Made by a program: the position numbers and the translations under genes
The notes under the pieces: generated by a model
The model's input: the letters and a program-made list of their open reading frames with translations, nothing else
Told to the model about the DNA's origin: nothing
The model's database searches: none
In this document: positions 11,669 to 23,640 of the stretch, in pieces
How positions within the stretch are numbered: the stretch's first letter is position 1
Layout: every line of letters begins with the position of its first letter
From: Euborellia annulipes
Taxonomy: Eukaryota > Arthropoda > Insecta > Dermaptera > Anisolabididae
Direction of reading: 5' to 3'
Assembly: GCA_023213315.1 (NCBI GenBank)
Contig: JAKCPI010001928.1
Location: 1 to 64,000, forward strand
Length of the DNA stretch: 64,000 nucleotides

Positions 11669-13126
11669 AATCAAATTTTGAAATAGTTATAGAAACTTAA
11701 AATTATTTCATTTATTAAATAATAAATATATCAAGTATTCCGAATAGAGATTTAATTATAATTATTTTTAAACAAAAACAAATCGAATCATTGAAATTTG
11801 ATAGATAATTGAGTTGAAGTTTAGAAGAAGATTGTGAATGATAGATTTGATGGAAATAAGGACTGGATCAATAAAATGAATTATTAAATAAATATTTATA
11901 ATTTGAAATTTAAATAAAATTAAATGAAATGGGAGAAATTAAATAATATTAAAAAATGAAAGATTCTGACAGACCAAGGTGATGAGTTAACAAAGTGATT
12001 TTTGGGAAAATATTGATTAATTTGTTGGATTTATTAATGATTTAATAAATATTAATAATTATAATATTTAAATGATATCAAAAACAAAATGAACTGATAA
12101 AATGGAATAAAATATTAATTAAAAAATGACAAAGTGGAAATATAACCTGCCGAAATAGAAAATAATGATTCATGCAAATGAATTCAATCGTTTTAAGTTA
12201 ATATTAAAAATAAAGATATTTAATTGATATAAAAAACGAATTAAATATTATTAGAAGATTGTTAAAAGTGTCAAAACCCTTACCTTGGATTAATGATATT
12301 CCTGATGATTTCTAATGGCAGTTTAGGAAAGAAAATTGAAATATATATACATCTAGAAGAGTTGTTAAAAAGCACATGATTCAAAGAAGGTGGATCTATT
12401 TTTCTTATTTTTCAGGTGTCTTCAATCGCAAATCATCCCGAAAGGGATGTCCTTGTTCGAATCCCATCTGAAATTAAAAAAAAAAAAAAATTATTTTAGT
12501 TTTATTATGCATGCATTAAAAAAAAAAATCAAATTTTGATCAAATACTTATAGAAACTTAAAATTATTTCATTTATTAAATAATAATTATATCAAGTAAT
12601 CCGAATAGAGATTTAATTATAATTATTTTTAAACAAAAACAAATCGAATCATTGAAATTTGATAGATAATTGAGTTGAAGTTTAGAAGAAGATTGTGTGA
12701 TTGATTGATCTGATGGAAATAAGGATTGGGTCAATAAAATGAATTATTAAATAAATATTTATAATTTGAAATTTAAATAAAATTAAATGAAAAAGGAGAA
12801 ATTAAATAATATTAAAAAATGAAAGATTCTGACAGACCAAGGTGATGAGTTAACAAAGTGATTTTTGGGAAAATATTGATTAATTTGTTGGATTTATTAA
12901 ATATTAATAATTATAATATTTAAATGATATAAAAAACAAAATGAACTGATCAAATGGAATAAAATATTAATTAAAAAATGACAAAGTGGAAATATAACCT
13001 GTCGAATTAGAAAATAATACTGATTCATGCAAATGAATTCAATCATTTTAATTTAATATTAAAAATAAGGATATTTAATTGATATAAAAAACGAATTAAA
13101 TATTATTAGAAGATTGTTAAAAGTGT
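11461..13126. repeat. Two tandem copies of an ~820-bp unit
   Basis: Unit A (11461-12280) and unit B (12281-13126) are direct repeats. Shared landmarks are TTAATGAT..TCCTGATGATTT, the block CTTATTTTTCAGGTGTCTTC, a poly-A run, GCATGCATTAAAAA, AATCGAATCATTGAAATTTG and GACAGACCAAGGTGATGAG. The first part of unit A is also the outer end of the right arm, so a third related copy sits at the start of the window. Read on the minus strand, each copy has a small open block before a GTAAG donor; that of unit B encodes KLPLEIIRNIINPR, which looks like the first residues of an F-box, but the evidence is weak. Confidence 0.85.
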
Positions 13127-13252
13127 GAGAAAATAATTAAGGGAAAATCACTGGGCGTGACAATCAATATTGACACACGAGTTGAGGATATTTCCATGCT
13201 TTTAACTAATAAATTTATTGAAAATTGAATTGAAAATAAATATTCAAATGCA

Positions 13253-14114
13253 TTACTGACCTTGATTAAATAGATGGGAAAGCCTGTCAAACTCGTCACA
13301 ACTGCAACAACAGACGCCTGTTAGCGCTAGAGTCGCAAAGTGACGTCATTCGTGAATTGGCTCCGCCCTTCACCGCTACGCCCTTTTGCCCCCCACGTGT
13401 TAATGTAAAAATATCAATTTTTTCTGAAAACGAAAATATAAAAACATCTTGAGTAAAGACGTATTTATATAGGTCTATAAGGTATAAACAATAAGACAAA
13501 GTTATTATGGTTAAAGAGTTGAAATTTTTATTTTTGCTTTATCAAAATACACATGGTTTTTTCGCCATCTTAGGTCATATAGACATTAAAACATACATAA
13601 AAATATTATATATTATTATGATACATATTATCCACACATTATTTGCACTATTTGGTATCCAAATAAATTAACAAGTTAAAAAAAAATTAATAATTTAGCT
13701 AAGGTCTTTAATTGATAAATAGAATATATTACTTATAGTACACATTTTCCACGGTAAATAAACCACAACTTGAGCTTGGGAAACGATGCAATCTTCTTTC
13801 CTTTCCAAATTTCTTGCACACATAAGATTTAAACACCATTTTGATGATAATAATAATATGAAATTAATAGGCACGAGTTATGATGTTTTGCAACGCTTTT
13901 CAAGTAGAAGTAGTAAGGGTATGCTGGTAGCACACGAATCAAACAAACACAATGTGACAAGTGGATTGCCGCTAGCATGCCGATTTGAGTATAGTGGGCG
14001 GAGCTACCGAATCTGGGACTGCGACGCTAGCGCCTCTTACCTCTGGCGTTAGCAACTTTTCTTATGTCAAATCCTGTGAGTTACAACCCCATGTTACTGA
14101 CCTTGATTAAATAG
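13253..14114. mobile_element. TIR element between 21-bp direct repeats
   Basis: A perfect 21-bp direct repeat (TTACTGACCTTGATTAAATAG, 13253-13273 and 14094-14114) brackets about 820 bp. Inside, imperfect inverted repeats of about 55 bp lie at roughly 13308-13372 and 13995-14050, sharing GCGCTAG..GTCGC and GGCTCCGCCC. An open frame at 13786-14052 (88 codons) has no recognised domain. A DNA transposon or foldback element is the simplest reading, although a 21-bp target duplication is long for DNA transposons. Confidence 0.6.
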
Positions 14115-14869
14115 AAAAAGGAATAAATATGAAATTCGATGTCATCTAAACGTGAAGCATGACAGCCGGGTTGAATCAGAGAAGTCAGAGATGAGATAAA
14201 GAGACGAGGCATTCGAATTCGCCTTCAAAGACCAAGCAAAGGAGCAACGAATTTATAACTCTGGAAAAAAATAAAATTGAATTATTTAATTTAAAATTAT
14301 AAAAATAATTACTAAATATAATTAAAATATTTTTAATTATATTATTTCAATAAAATTAAATTAAATTTTTTAAAGATGAAAAAAAAAATTTTTAAGTCAA
14401 TATTCAAAAAATGAAAAATTTTAACTTGTCTTTTTTCAAAAAAATAAGGAATAAAATACTTAAAGATTTAATATAATTATTATTATATTATTATACAGTA
14501 TAATAATATTTATATTTAAAATAGTATGTAATTTGGAAACGTCAAATTGACTAGCCGGGTTATTTGAAGTTATTTCATTAATTATTTGACAAATTGGAAA
14601 AGAATAGTCAAATCTATTAGACGATCTTAAAAAAATTCAGAAATTAAAAAAAATGCGTTTTCCTATTTATCTATTTTACCTAAGAAGGTTCAAGCTCTGT
14701 TTTCTTTAAGAGCGCACTTGCAAGGAAGCGGGTCACGGGGAGGGGGAATCCAGAAGACATCCCTCTTTCAAAATGTTTATTCTTTTTTTAATATAAACAT
14801 TTTAAATATCTGTGTTTTAAATCGATTAGATAATTATTGAATCATCCAGGCATTCTTATTTAATCCATT

Positions 14870-14962
14870 TGGTAAATAAAATCATCGGACTGCCTGGGAT
14901 CCGAACCCTCGACCCTTGGTATACAAGGCAGGCGGCCTCCAACTACGCCAAGCCCGAGGGCA
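14870..14962 (-). repeat. tRNA-derived SINE head
   Basis: Read on the minus strand: GGCTTGGCGTAGTTGGAGGC (A-box-like), a CCTTGTATACCAAGG stem, then GGGTTCGGATCCCAGGCAGT (B-box-like). The same text returns at 36480-36535, 38250-38315, 54955-55018, 60115-60160 and 63185-63260, which marks a dispersed SINE family rather than a tRNA gene. It is usually followed by CCGATGATTTTATTTA. Confidence 0.7.
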
Positions 14963-15800
14963 AAATTATGTATTCCAAATTGTACAAAAAATTACTTTGA
15001 ATTTTTCTAAATTTTCTGAAAAAAATTTTTCTGTTATTTTTTTTTATTTTTAATAAAATTGTGATTTATTTTTTTCATTACCAAAAATTTTATTTTCCAA
15101 AAAAAAAATCTTCCCTTAAAATTCTTCTTTGGAGCCGCTCCTGCCCTCATCCAGGGTTGTATGATTATGCCGACTATAGGCCAAAGTCCATTTGCCGCCC
15201 TCTCTACTGCCCTCATCACGGTTTTCTCAAAATGGTTCGGTCCAACATTATTATAATGGTACACATCCGAGTTGACGACGAAAAGGGAGATTGCCCCTCG
15301 CGCTTCAAATTTCTTATCTTATTTTTCATAGATTTTAATAGGATTCAACATCCCCTTAATGGAGAATATATTTAAAACCCCTATATGGAGCAGATTGGCC
15401 TCAGGGTACCTCCTCTGAATCATAATTCTTAAATCTTTAATCACTAATATCACTAATATTGTATAATTGATAAAAAAAAAAAAAGCGCTTCTCTGGAACT
15501 GCCCCGAGAGATCGTGTATGCCATAACTCTTTATTAACATAAAAAAAAAAGAAATAATCCTTCAAACCAAAATGAATCGTTATTTATAGTACAAACATAA
15601 AAAAATCACAAATATGAATTAATTAATATTATTTCTATCACTTGTGTGTAGTCAATGCAGCAGAGATTTGTCTGTTTTCGTGTCCAGCATAAGAATACAG
15701 TTATGTTCGGTATTTCTGTATTAATAATTGTTATATAATAAAAATTTGAAATACATTCACCCACTGATTCCAAAGATCACAAGACACTGAAAAGTTCATT

Positions 15801-16217
15801 TTACAAATGTGGAGGTGTACTCATCAATCCTAGAACCATTTCCACAAGATAAATGAAAGCCAGTGCGATCAAAATCCCACCAGTTGCTTTCTCCATTTCA
15901 CCGTGTGATAAACTACTATTTAATTGTGGCTTCGATAAAATAAATCCGGCGCTACATACAGATGTGATAATAGCTACCAAAACACTAAAAAGATGGATCA
16001 TATGATGCCAAGGCGTTTCCAGAAAATAACAGGCCAAGCAGATGAGATGGATCACGAACCAGGATTGACAGGCCATGTGAATGAATTCAAACTCGTAAGG
16101 ACTATTCGCTATATAAGTATAATTGGCTGAGCATATTAAAACTGTGAAGTTTAAAATAACTTGAAGCAATTTAATGGCAACAAGCGGATTGCGGATCTTC
16201 TCTATGAAAGTAGCCAT
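15801..16217 (-). CDS. Four-transmembrane protein, MARVEL-like (138 aa)
   Basis: A complete uninterrupted frame of 138 codons. The start ATG is preceded by GCGAA and followed by G (a fair initiation context). Four hydrophobic segments are clear at about residues 12-33 (LLQVILNFTVLICSA), 46-66 (FVIHLICLACYFL), 71-93 (LFSVLVAIITSVCSAGFIL) and 110-131 (GILIALAFIYLVEMVLGL). Both ends are short and probably cytosolic. Size and layout fit MARVEL-type small tetraspan proteins of vesicles and junctions, but no signature residue proves the family. It has no intron in its coding part, so a retrocopy is possible. Another reading is a 5' non-coding exon ending at about 16292, where a donor-like CAG-GTAATT lies. 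It is on the same strand as, and downstream of, the NOL4-like gene. Confidence 0.75.
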   Translation of the reverse strand: MATFIEKIRNPLVAIKLLQVILNFTVLICSANYTYIANSPYEFEFIHMACQSWFVIHLICLACYFLETPWHHMIHLFSVLVAIITSVCSAGFILSKPQLNSSLSHGEMEKATGGILIALAFIYLVEMVLGLMSTPPHL

Positions 16218-18390
16218 TTCGCACTCAAAAGAGGAATGACAACGATTAATTTTTTTTTTTAAGTACGAATATCAAATTGATTAGATAAATTACCTGATAA
16301 CAAATTGGAAAATAATATATTCGCCTAAAATGAATGCCGCTTTATTTTTAAGAATTCGAGGACTATAAAGTCAGAAAAATCTCTTCCCCCCAACCCCGCT
16401 AATCAAACAAAAAATAAATCGATAAGGCCGGAATTCCTCTTCTAAACAAAGCCAAGAAAAATGTAAAACCTCGGATCGGTAACCTCAAGGACGAAAGAGT
16501 AACATAATTTTCTACTATAATAGTATAATTATATTAAAAGTTAAAGTTTTTACTCTATTATTGATATTCCCTATCCTTAATTGTATATATATATATATAC
16601 TGTATAATAAATGTTCTGGGAGGTGTATATATATATATATATATATATATATTTAATAAAAAACACTAAATGATATACTGATTAAAAAAATACAATACAC
16701 TCACACTTTTTCCCATTCACACACACATACACACAGACTTTTCGGCGAACTTAGGCTATTTAAGACTTTAAACGATACCCGTTATTTGTAAATATATCTA
16801 TTGGGGATCCAGGCATTCTTAATTAAGCCATTGTATATATATATATATATAATATGAACACTGGGCACAAAAAAAATTTAAGTGAACATTAAGAAGATTT
16901 AATAGAGAATGAATGATGGAAATTGTTTATTTAAAAAAAATACCCTAATCTTTTAATACCTTATTAATCTATCTAAGCTTGAGCTCAACTGATATGATGT
17001 TTATAGTGAAGAAGTCAGAAAAAAATCTATTTCAACCCCCCCCCCCCCCCCCCCGCTAATCAAACAAATAATAAATCGATAAGGCCGGAATTCCTATTCT
17101 AAACAATTATCTTTAATCGATGCTAACTTAGTTGAACATGTTAAATATTTTGTTTAATTACTGATATTTCAAAAAAAAAAAATTCATCAAAATAAATTAT
17201 TCATTTCACTCTTTTCTTAAATTTATCTTATATTATATATATATATATATATATAATTTTCAACTTACCCGGATGATAGGTATATATTGAGAATATTTTG
17301 GTTTTGATATCTTGACCCTTTTCAGACCATAAAGCATTTTAAAATTCAAAGAGAAATATTTTTCTTTAGACTTTCCTTAGTTGCTAAATTTGAAAAGATG
17401 AATTCTTTCTTTCCATATATTTTCCTTTAATGAATAAATATTAGCGAAAAAGAACAGATTAATACAACTCCTGCAAATAAAATAAATATATTAGAATAAC
17501 AAAACGTTGCTATCAATTTTAAATGAACTCGATGAAAGAAATCAAGCAACAATAAATTTAAGAACCACAAATACAAAAAATATTTTCGCCGGACTGATGC
17601 TATAAGATCATATCTGATATTGAAGTGTTAACATAGAATCCCTTCCTGTGTGTATATATATTGAAGTGTTAAGCCGAGTTGAAATATTAGAAATAAAAAT
17701 GTGGTTCTTAAATTTAGTGAGGCTTTAATTCCTCCCATTCTCTCTATCGAATAACAGGAGTGATTGTGTAATACCTGGTAAAGAGCGAAGTCGATTTCAT
17801 TTATTTTTCGTCATAAATCACAAAAAAGAGCTGGTTGGCTTCGGCTGCAGTCAGATGATATTGATATAAGTTGTTCCAAAGTATATACAGTATTTCTCAA
17901 GAGACAAAGTTGTCATTATATTGAAATACAAAAAATAAAACTTATAAAAATCATTGCCCCTGGGTAACTTAGCAGTTTCCGGTTATCGGAATCCTTTAAA
18001 TTTTTCCAATATTTACTAAAAAATATAAGCTAGGCCTATATATATTTATATAGCCTTGCCGCAGAAGTCCTCCAATGATACCGCTGATGGTTTAAATTGG
18101 TGTCTATTATACTGGAAACATCAATGTGACAAATCCTCCGACTTTATACCAGAAATAGCAAGTAGTGTCACCTTATTTATATAGATAGCTTGTTAATTTT
18201 TTAGTTTTTTTCATATAATCACTCAATTAGAGGCTGAAGGAAATGCGCTTCTCGTGCTTAATGTTAAATACGCCTCTACTGGCTTGATTGTTGACTGGAT
18301 ATATCACATGTAGACATTTGCTATCAATTTTTATTTATTTCTTGATCAATCGAGATTTAAAGAACAAAATGAAAGTTTAATAAATATTAT
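16218..18390. other. Intergenic AT-rich region with microsatellites
   Basis: Holds (TA)n at 16589-16602, 16626-16652 and 17231-17254, and a run of about 17 C at 17038-17054. A segment at 16375-16440 is repeated at 17010-17095 (poly-C, GCTAATCAAACAAA, AAATCGATAAGGCCGGAATT). The inverted pair TTTAAGAACCACAAAT (17558) and TGTGGTTCTTAAATTT (17700) may mark a MITE. No gene seen. Confidence 0.6.
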
Positions 18391-18395
18391 TTCCG

Positions 18396-18680
18396 TCTTC
18401 AAGAGTGAGAAATGAGAAGATCCGAGGAATGGCTGGGGTGGTGGAGGTATCCAAAAAGATCCAGGAAAGTAGGCTGAGATGGTTTGGTCATGTGATGAGA
18501 AGAGAAGAGGAATATGTGGGGAAGAGAATGTTAACAAAAGAAGATGGATGGACTGTGTGATTGAGGACTGCAGGCAGAAGGCATTGGAGTTTGAGGATGC
18601 GCAGGATAGGGGAAATAAAAATGAGCGACCCCTAGAAAAAATAGGGATAAGCCACAGCGAAATCCGTCATCAAAAGTGAA
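18396..18680 (+). pseudogene. LINE reverse transcriptase C-terminal fragment
   Basis: The first part reads [33 protein letters not shown] in pieces: the [11 protein letters not shown] box is the hallmark after the RT thumb in RTE-like LINEs. A frameshift then moves to the frame at 18479-18679, where [20 protein letters not shown] and AQDRG match the usual tail of the same proteins. Only the 3' part is left. It is a different copy from the RTE at 607-1838, with unlike residues. Confidence 0.85.
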
Positions 18681-21195
18681 TTTCACTTAGCAGTAATAAA
18701 CTTTGAAATTTTTTTTTTTTTGTGATTTAGGATGTTATTAAACGGGAAGGGGTTCGGAAATGAGAAGCAAAGGAAAAAGACTGACAGATGAAAGTCAGTC
18801 TTGGCTCGGGTAACTCGTGGGCGCCAACCACGTACTCACAAAAAGTGAGCCCCTGAGTGTTTTATTCAAGCGGTGATTTGGAAATTAAAAAAAAAAAAAT
18901 CTTCAAATTTGATTAAAAATTGTATAATTTCGAATTGATTCTTGTTAAACTTAAAATTATTTTTATAATTTATAATCTTCCATATATATAATATTTTTTA
19001 TATATATAATAATAAATAATAATATAAAATTTTGTACTTATATATGTTTAAATATATACATTTTACGAAACACAAAGTGTTATATTTTTTTTCTTTTTTT
19101 AAATTTTAATTATTAAATTAATCATATATTTAAATTTAAAATCTCGCTCTCCCTTTCATTCATCATTTCATATTCTCTCTTAATTAAATACAACACTTGA
19201 CTTTGATAACATTCAAATTAATAATATTATTTACATTCATAGATATTATATATATAATGATTTATATATACACATATATGTATATATTCTTATGAATAAA
19301 TATATATACATATCGATATATATAACTTGAATTTCTTCTAAATTACATTTAATACTTTATTTACACATTGAAAAACATTGATATTTCGAATTTATTTTTT
19401 TTATATATATATAAATATATTTATTTTTTTCATTTGTAGATAAAAAAAAAAATCGCCAAGAAAATCTTTTTTTTCTATTTCTGTTCTAACCAGCCTTCTA
19501 AAGCAGATTTTATTAGCGATTTTTGATAATACTCTCTGTGTCTATTTATTAAAATTTTTCGAATAATTTATTATTATTAATATTATTAATTCGAGTTTTT
19601 TTTTTTTAAGACAAGATAATAATTAGAATTATTTTAAAGAATTTTTTTTTTAGTATATATATATATTGCACGATTATAATACAAAAAAGACATGTATGTA
19701 TTTTTATAGGAATATTAGTAAATATTTTTTAATCAAGAGAATTTTTATTTTCTATTGAAAATGGCCGATTATTTGTGTTATTTTAACGACTAGTGATCCT
19801 CGATTTGTCTCGTACTGAGTGGATTTTAATATTTTCTTTTTATGCATTATTTATTTACAAAATATATATATAACATATGAGAAAAGAATAAATTAAAATT
19901 TATTCGAGATTTTATTTATTTAATGGCGGATTGCAACTGTACTTTGGGATATTTACAAATAATAAAAAGAAGGAAGCCAGGCGCTAAAAAAAAAATTAAC
20001 TAATTTAATCCGCCAGTGTTATATTATCGTCAAATCATTTAAAAAATTAAATGATAAGTTATTTGTTTTTATGTACACTTTAATAAGAATATCTAAAAAT
20101 ACTTTTTTTTATTAATCGTTTGAGATCCTAATTTTTGATATTATTAAAAAAAAAAATCATTAAATTATTCGTGCGTCAGTCATTACTCAATAAAAAAAAG
20201 ATTATCCCCACTCTAATAAAGGATATTCTCCGCCTACGAGCGCGATAACGATAGACTGTTACCTCACAAAGAGATGCAGAGTATCCACCTCGAAAGTAAT
20301 CATCTTATTTCCATGATAAACATTCGGTGTCACTAATAACCGCCAGGGTTTTGTGTTTAGACAACCAAATCGCACTTTAAAAATAAATAATCATCTCTTT
20401 TAATAGAAATGAAGAGGAATAGTTCAGATAATACTTACAACAAATAAGCGTTTTGGTTCTCTAAGCACAAGATGTTTGATTATGGCACCTATTGTATTTT
20501 TATTTTCTTTTGGTTCATATAACCAAGTGATTTTTTTGAGATTATCATCTTCTATTAATTATTAAATTCATAAAAAAACTCAAGTGGATCTTTTTATTAT
20601 AAATTCTATAGTTTTTGAAAAAATACTAAGAATAAAGTACTAAATACTTTATTATTGAATTTCTAGAAAATACTTATAAAATAATTTAATTTGCTGCTTG
20701 AAGATTTGCATATGAATAACATGTTAATCTATTAAAAAGATTAGAAAAACATCAGTCTACATTAAAATGTTTATTTAATTTGTACTTGAAAAGAGCAAGA
20801 TTGTTATGATAAACTCTCTTTTGTTTTATTTGGCAACACTCTCAAGTTGTTATCAAAATGATTTCCACTCAGTACTAGAGACAAAACATAAACTTTTCTT
20901 TAATTAATACCTCTTTGGTTTTTTTTTTTTTTTTTTTAAGTGGCAAATGCTTTTTCCTTTTTTTTTTTTGTTTAATAAATATTTATTCCATTTTTTTGTG
21001 ATTCTTTTAACTCGTTGATAATTGGATAATAAATATTGTAAATAGATTAAAATATAATTTTGAAAAGAGAAATAGAAATTGGGTAGCCAATTCAATTAAA
21101 ATAAATTTTTGTCGCTTAAGCGAATCTCTTAGCTCTAGTACAAGAGGCGAGTACTTTTTCAAGGGCAGATCGAATTGGATTAACAATAACATGTC
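18681..21195. other. Intergenic AT-rich region, nothing firm
   Basis: Long A/T tracts and TA microsatellites (18980-19440). A patch of mixed composition at 20215-20365 (CTCCGCCTACGAGCGCGATA and so on) stands out and could be 3' untranslated or regulatory sequence. AATAAA-like hexamers for the minus strand occur near 20982, but I cannot place the NOL4 polyadenylation site. Confidence 0.5.
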
Positions 21196-21204
21196 TGAGA
21201 TCAA

Positions 21205-21440
21205 TCTGTATATCCCCCCCCCCCCCCCCCACCCGAGATTTGAGAAAAATATTTTTCTTAGAAATTAAATTTTATTTTTAATATAAAATTTTAAAAATTA
21301 ATACTTAAAAATTTTATTTGTATATATATATTCTGGTAAACTACTACAGAATGTACACTTTAAATTATCGAAAGTGTGCGGCCAGTCCCACCAGATTACC
21401 CTCCTCCACCTGCGAGGGTCCACCGCAGGCGGGCCCGAGC
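21205..21440. repeat. Dispersed repeat with poly-C and CACACCAGATTACC-type end
   Basis: Begins with about 20 C at 21211-21231, followed by ACCCGAGATTTGAGAAAAATA, TTCTGGTAAACTACTACAGAATG, and CCCACCAGATTACCCTCCTCC. The same order is seen at 31920-32170 and, on the other strand, at 44783-45058. It is therefore a MITE-like family of about 250 bp. Confidence 0.7.
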
Positions 21441-21560
21441 CAGAGTAGGGGGTCAGGGGGCCCGACTCAAAAAGGGGTCCAGGAGGCCCGACCCAAAGAA
21501 GGGGGGTCCAGGAGGCCCGACCCAAAGTAGGGGGGTCCAGGGGGCCCGAGCCAGAGTAGG
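21440..21560. repeat. G-rich ~30-bp minisatellite
   Basis: Four tandem copies of a unit like GGGGTCCAGGAGGCCCGACC plus CAAAGAAGG. It has the highest G content in the window, and the open frames on both strands here are by-products of the repeat. Confidence 0.85.
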
Positions 21561-21837
21561 AAAGGCGCGATTTTAGCAGTTGCCGAAGGATTTGCTTTAC
21601 ATGAACGTTTTTGCTGAATAATGTTTAGAATTATTTTTAAAAATTATATAATTATTCGTAATATAAGTTCAAATAAGCTCGAAGGGGAAAAAAGCATAAA
21701 AAATGCAATCTCAATACACTTAGTTTTTCGTAATTTATTGTAGAAATTAAATATCTAATGGTTGCTTATAAAATTCAGCAATAAGCATTTTGCTTAAAAT
21801 CCGGTCTCAAATAATTGGTATCCAATTCAAATGAAAT

Positions 21838-21930
21838 AAATTTTTCCGTTTGGGACGGGAAGCGAACCCGGTCGGGATCATTGGCACGAGAAGCTAATGT
21901 CTTCCCTCTGAGCCACGGGTCACGGGCAAA
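21838..21930 (-). repeat. Second tRNA-derived SINE family
   Basis: Minus strand: CCCGTGGCTCAGAGGGAAGA, then TTAGCTTCTCGTGCC, then GGGTTCGCTTCCCGTCCC (B-box-like). Another copy lies at 44305-44480 on the plus strand with the same body and a 3' part ending in AGACCTTAAATAAATTT. Related heads may be at 27290-27345 and 27530-27575. Confidence 0.65.
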
Positions 21931-22654
21931 TTTAGTTTAAAAAAAAATAATATTATCGATGAAATTTACCTATAAAAGTTGATATTTTAGATGAGTTCTT
22001 TTGTGGGATCGATTCAGACATTCATGATGCTCTCTTATTAACTGGAGTAGTGTAATGATTTTAAGATGATCGTTGGGGAAGGCCAGACAATTATGGCTGG
22101 CAGCTGAAAGAAGCGTCATATATTAAAAGAAATAATAAAATAAGGCCAATTATAAACGAGTAAAAAAGAATTCACCTGTTTGCGACCAAATGATGTTTTT
22201 CGACTCCATTTTCAATAAACTCTCATTCCAAGGTGAATAAACTTTTATATATTATTAGGTCAAAAAAATGAAATATTAAATAACTTACTTATATACAAAG
22301 TAGCTGATTGATAATAGCTGAGGGTGATACACCAGTCAGCGGCTTTACTTTTTAAAATCAATCTAATTAAAAAAATATTAATTAGATAGCATTTTTAAAT
22401 GATTACTATATAAAAATAATTATTCACCTTGCTTACCTGTCTTTCATTTTGCCACAAGTTTTTTTATATTTATATAATTACATGAATGGGAGTTTATACA
22501 TACATATATTTTACATTCAGATTCGACTATATAATAATATTAGTAAAAGATGATGAACACTGCTGGCTCGGTGACACATACAAACAAACATGTGTGTGTG
22601 TGTGTGTGTGTGGTGGGGCTAGTGTAAGTGAAATAGTGAGAAATAAAAATAATT

Positions 22655-22992
22655 TCACTGTTGTTGGATGAGAAGTTGCTCGAGCTCGTCGGCTGAACGT
22701 AATAGGAATGCGGCGCTTTCACGATAACCAGTAATCAATTGACGTACCGCTGCCATTTCGGCTGTATTTAGCTTATGACTAAGTAAAGGTTTGGCACCGC
22801 CGCCAGCACCGCCACCGCCTCCACCACCGGCACCTGCACTTCCGCCTGTACTGCCGAGGACACCACTGCCGGTTGGACCAGTTCCAGTCCCACCGCTGCT
22901 GCCGACAATCCCGCCTCCAACGGAACTCGCTCCTAAACCGCTATTACCGGTGGTACCCACTGCGATGCCTTTCATTGAGAGATCAGTCGGCC
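22655..22992 (-). CDS. NOL4: NOL4-like protein, C-terminal exon
   Basis: Last coding exon of the NOL4/NOL4L-like gene; acceptor TTTACAG at 22999-22993, TGA stop at 22657-22655. It opens by completing a codon, then PTDLSMK, which is a PxDLS motif of the kind that binds the co-repressor CtBP and is also found at this point in vertebrate NOL4. A Gly/Ser/Thr-rich linker with a run of Gly follows. The end is [20 protein letters not shown] and [21 protein letters not shown], the conserved C-terminal helix of the family. NOL4 proteins are nuclear and poorly understood; a role in transcription control is inferred from the motif. The plus-strand proline-rich frame over this exon is a shadow. Confidence 0.93.
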
Positions 22993-23221
22993 CTGTAAAC
23001 AAACAAAAAATATTTAGTGATTTATTTATTTTTCAGAGCTAATCGGAAGAATGTTTGGTGAAAGCCAAAAAATAAGCTAATTGAAAAGAAAATTATTATT
23101 TATTTTTTTTAAACACCCAAGGACGTAAACCATGGAAGAACATGGGGAGAGATTTGCATTTTCAAGTTTAAAGAAAAACTTTCTAAAATTTAGAGAAAAT
23201 CTTTTCAACAAAAGTAAGATT

Positions 23222-23300
23222 GCCGCCGGGAGTCGAACCACGGATCTACAGACATGTTCTAGATCCCCAGTATGCCCTACTACTGGACCACAGCACGGCA
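23222..23300 (-). repeat. tRNA-like sequence (SINE head or tRNA relic)
   Basis: Minus strand: GCCGTGCTGTGGTCCAGTAG, GATCTAGAACATGTCTGTAGATC, then GTGGTTCGACTCCCGGCGGC, with a perfect B box (GGTTCGACTCC). The acceptor ends pair only partly and the middle is too long for a tRNA, so a tRNA-derived repeat is preferred. It lies in the last intron of the NOL4-like gene. Confidence 0.55.
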
Positions 23301-23599
23301 TTCGGTTATTTGTATTATAAAATATATCGACGCTCTAATTAGAAAAGTGTCTAACTCAACTTTTTTCGAAAATCATTTTTTTTGTATTTTCTGTTGAAAA
23401 ATATCACTCTCCTTATGCCCTGAACTGTGTAAGAGTGTATTTCAAATTTTTCAGTTCGTTAACGGTGGCTCTAACAATGACAATGAAATGTTTTTTGGCT
23501 CTCCTGAAAAATAAACAAAAATGGAGTTAGGCGCTTTACTAATTAGAACGTATATATATAGTTTTCTCGGGTTAAGTCGCGTGGAATGTTGAGATTTAC

Positions 23600-23640
23600 T
23601 CGACGATTCAGCTCTCCTTTTGGAGGCATTTTCAAGAGAG
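23600..23640 (-). ncRNA. Hammerhead-like motif, degenerate
   Basis: Minus strand: CTCTC, core-like TTGAAAA, stem CCTCC/GGAG, then GAATCGTC and GAG, which pairs with CTC. It keeps the layout of the better copies (24611-24656) but has lost core residues (GAAA is GAAT, CUGA is UUGA). Surrounding text resembles the other foldback repeats. Confidence 0.35.

Noticed and set aside
14870..14962. tRNA gene
   Set aside because: Has A- and B-box-like parts, but the arms do not close and the same text is dispersed over the window, so it is a SINE.
15034..15375. Genes on both strands
   Set aside because: Overlapping frames with poly-Lys/Phe ends around a short mixed-composition patch (GCCGCTCCTGCCCTCATCC); no domain and no splice logic.
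22791..23042. Plus-strand proline-rich frame
   Set aside because: Complement of the Gly-rich part of the last NOL4-like exon.
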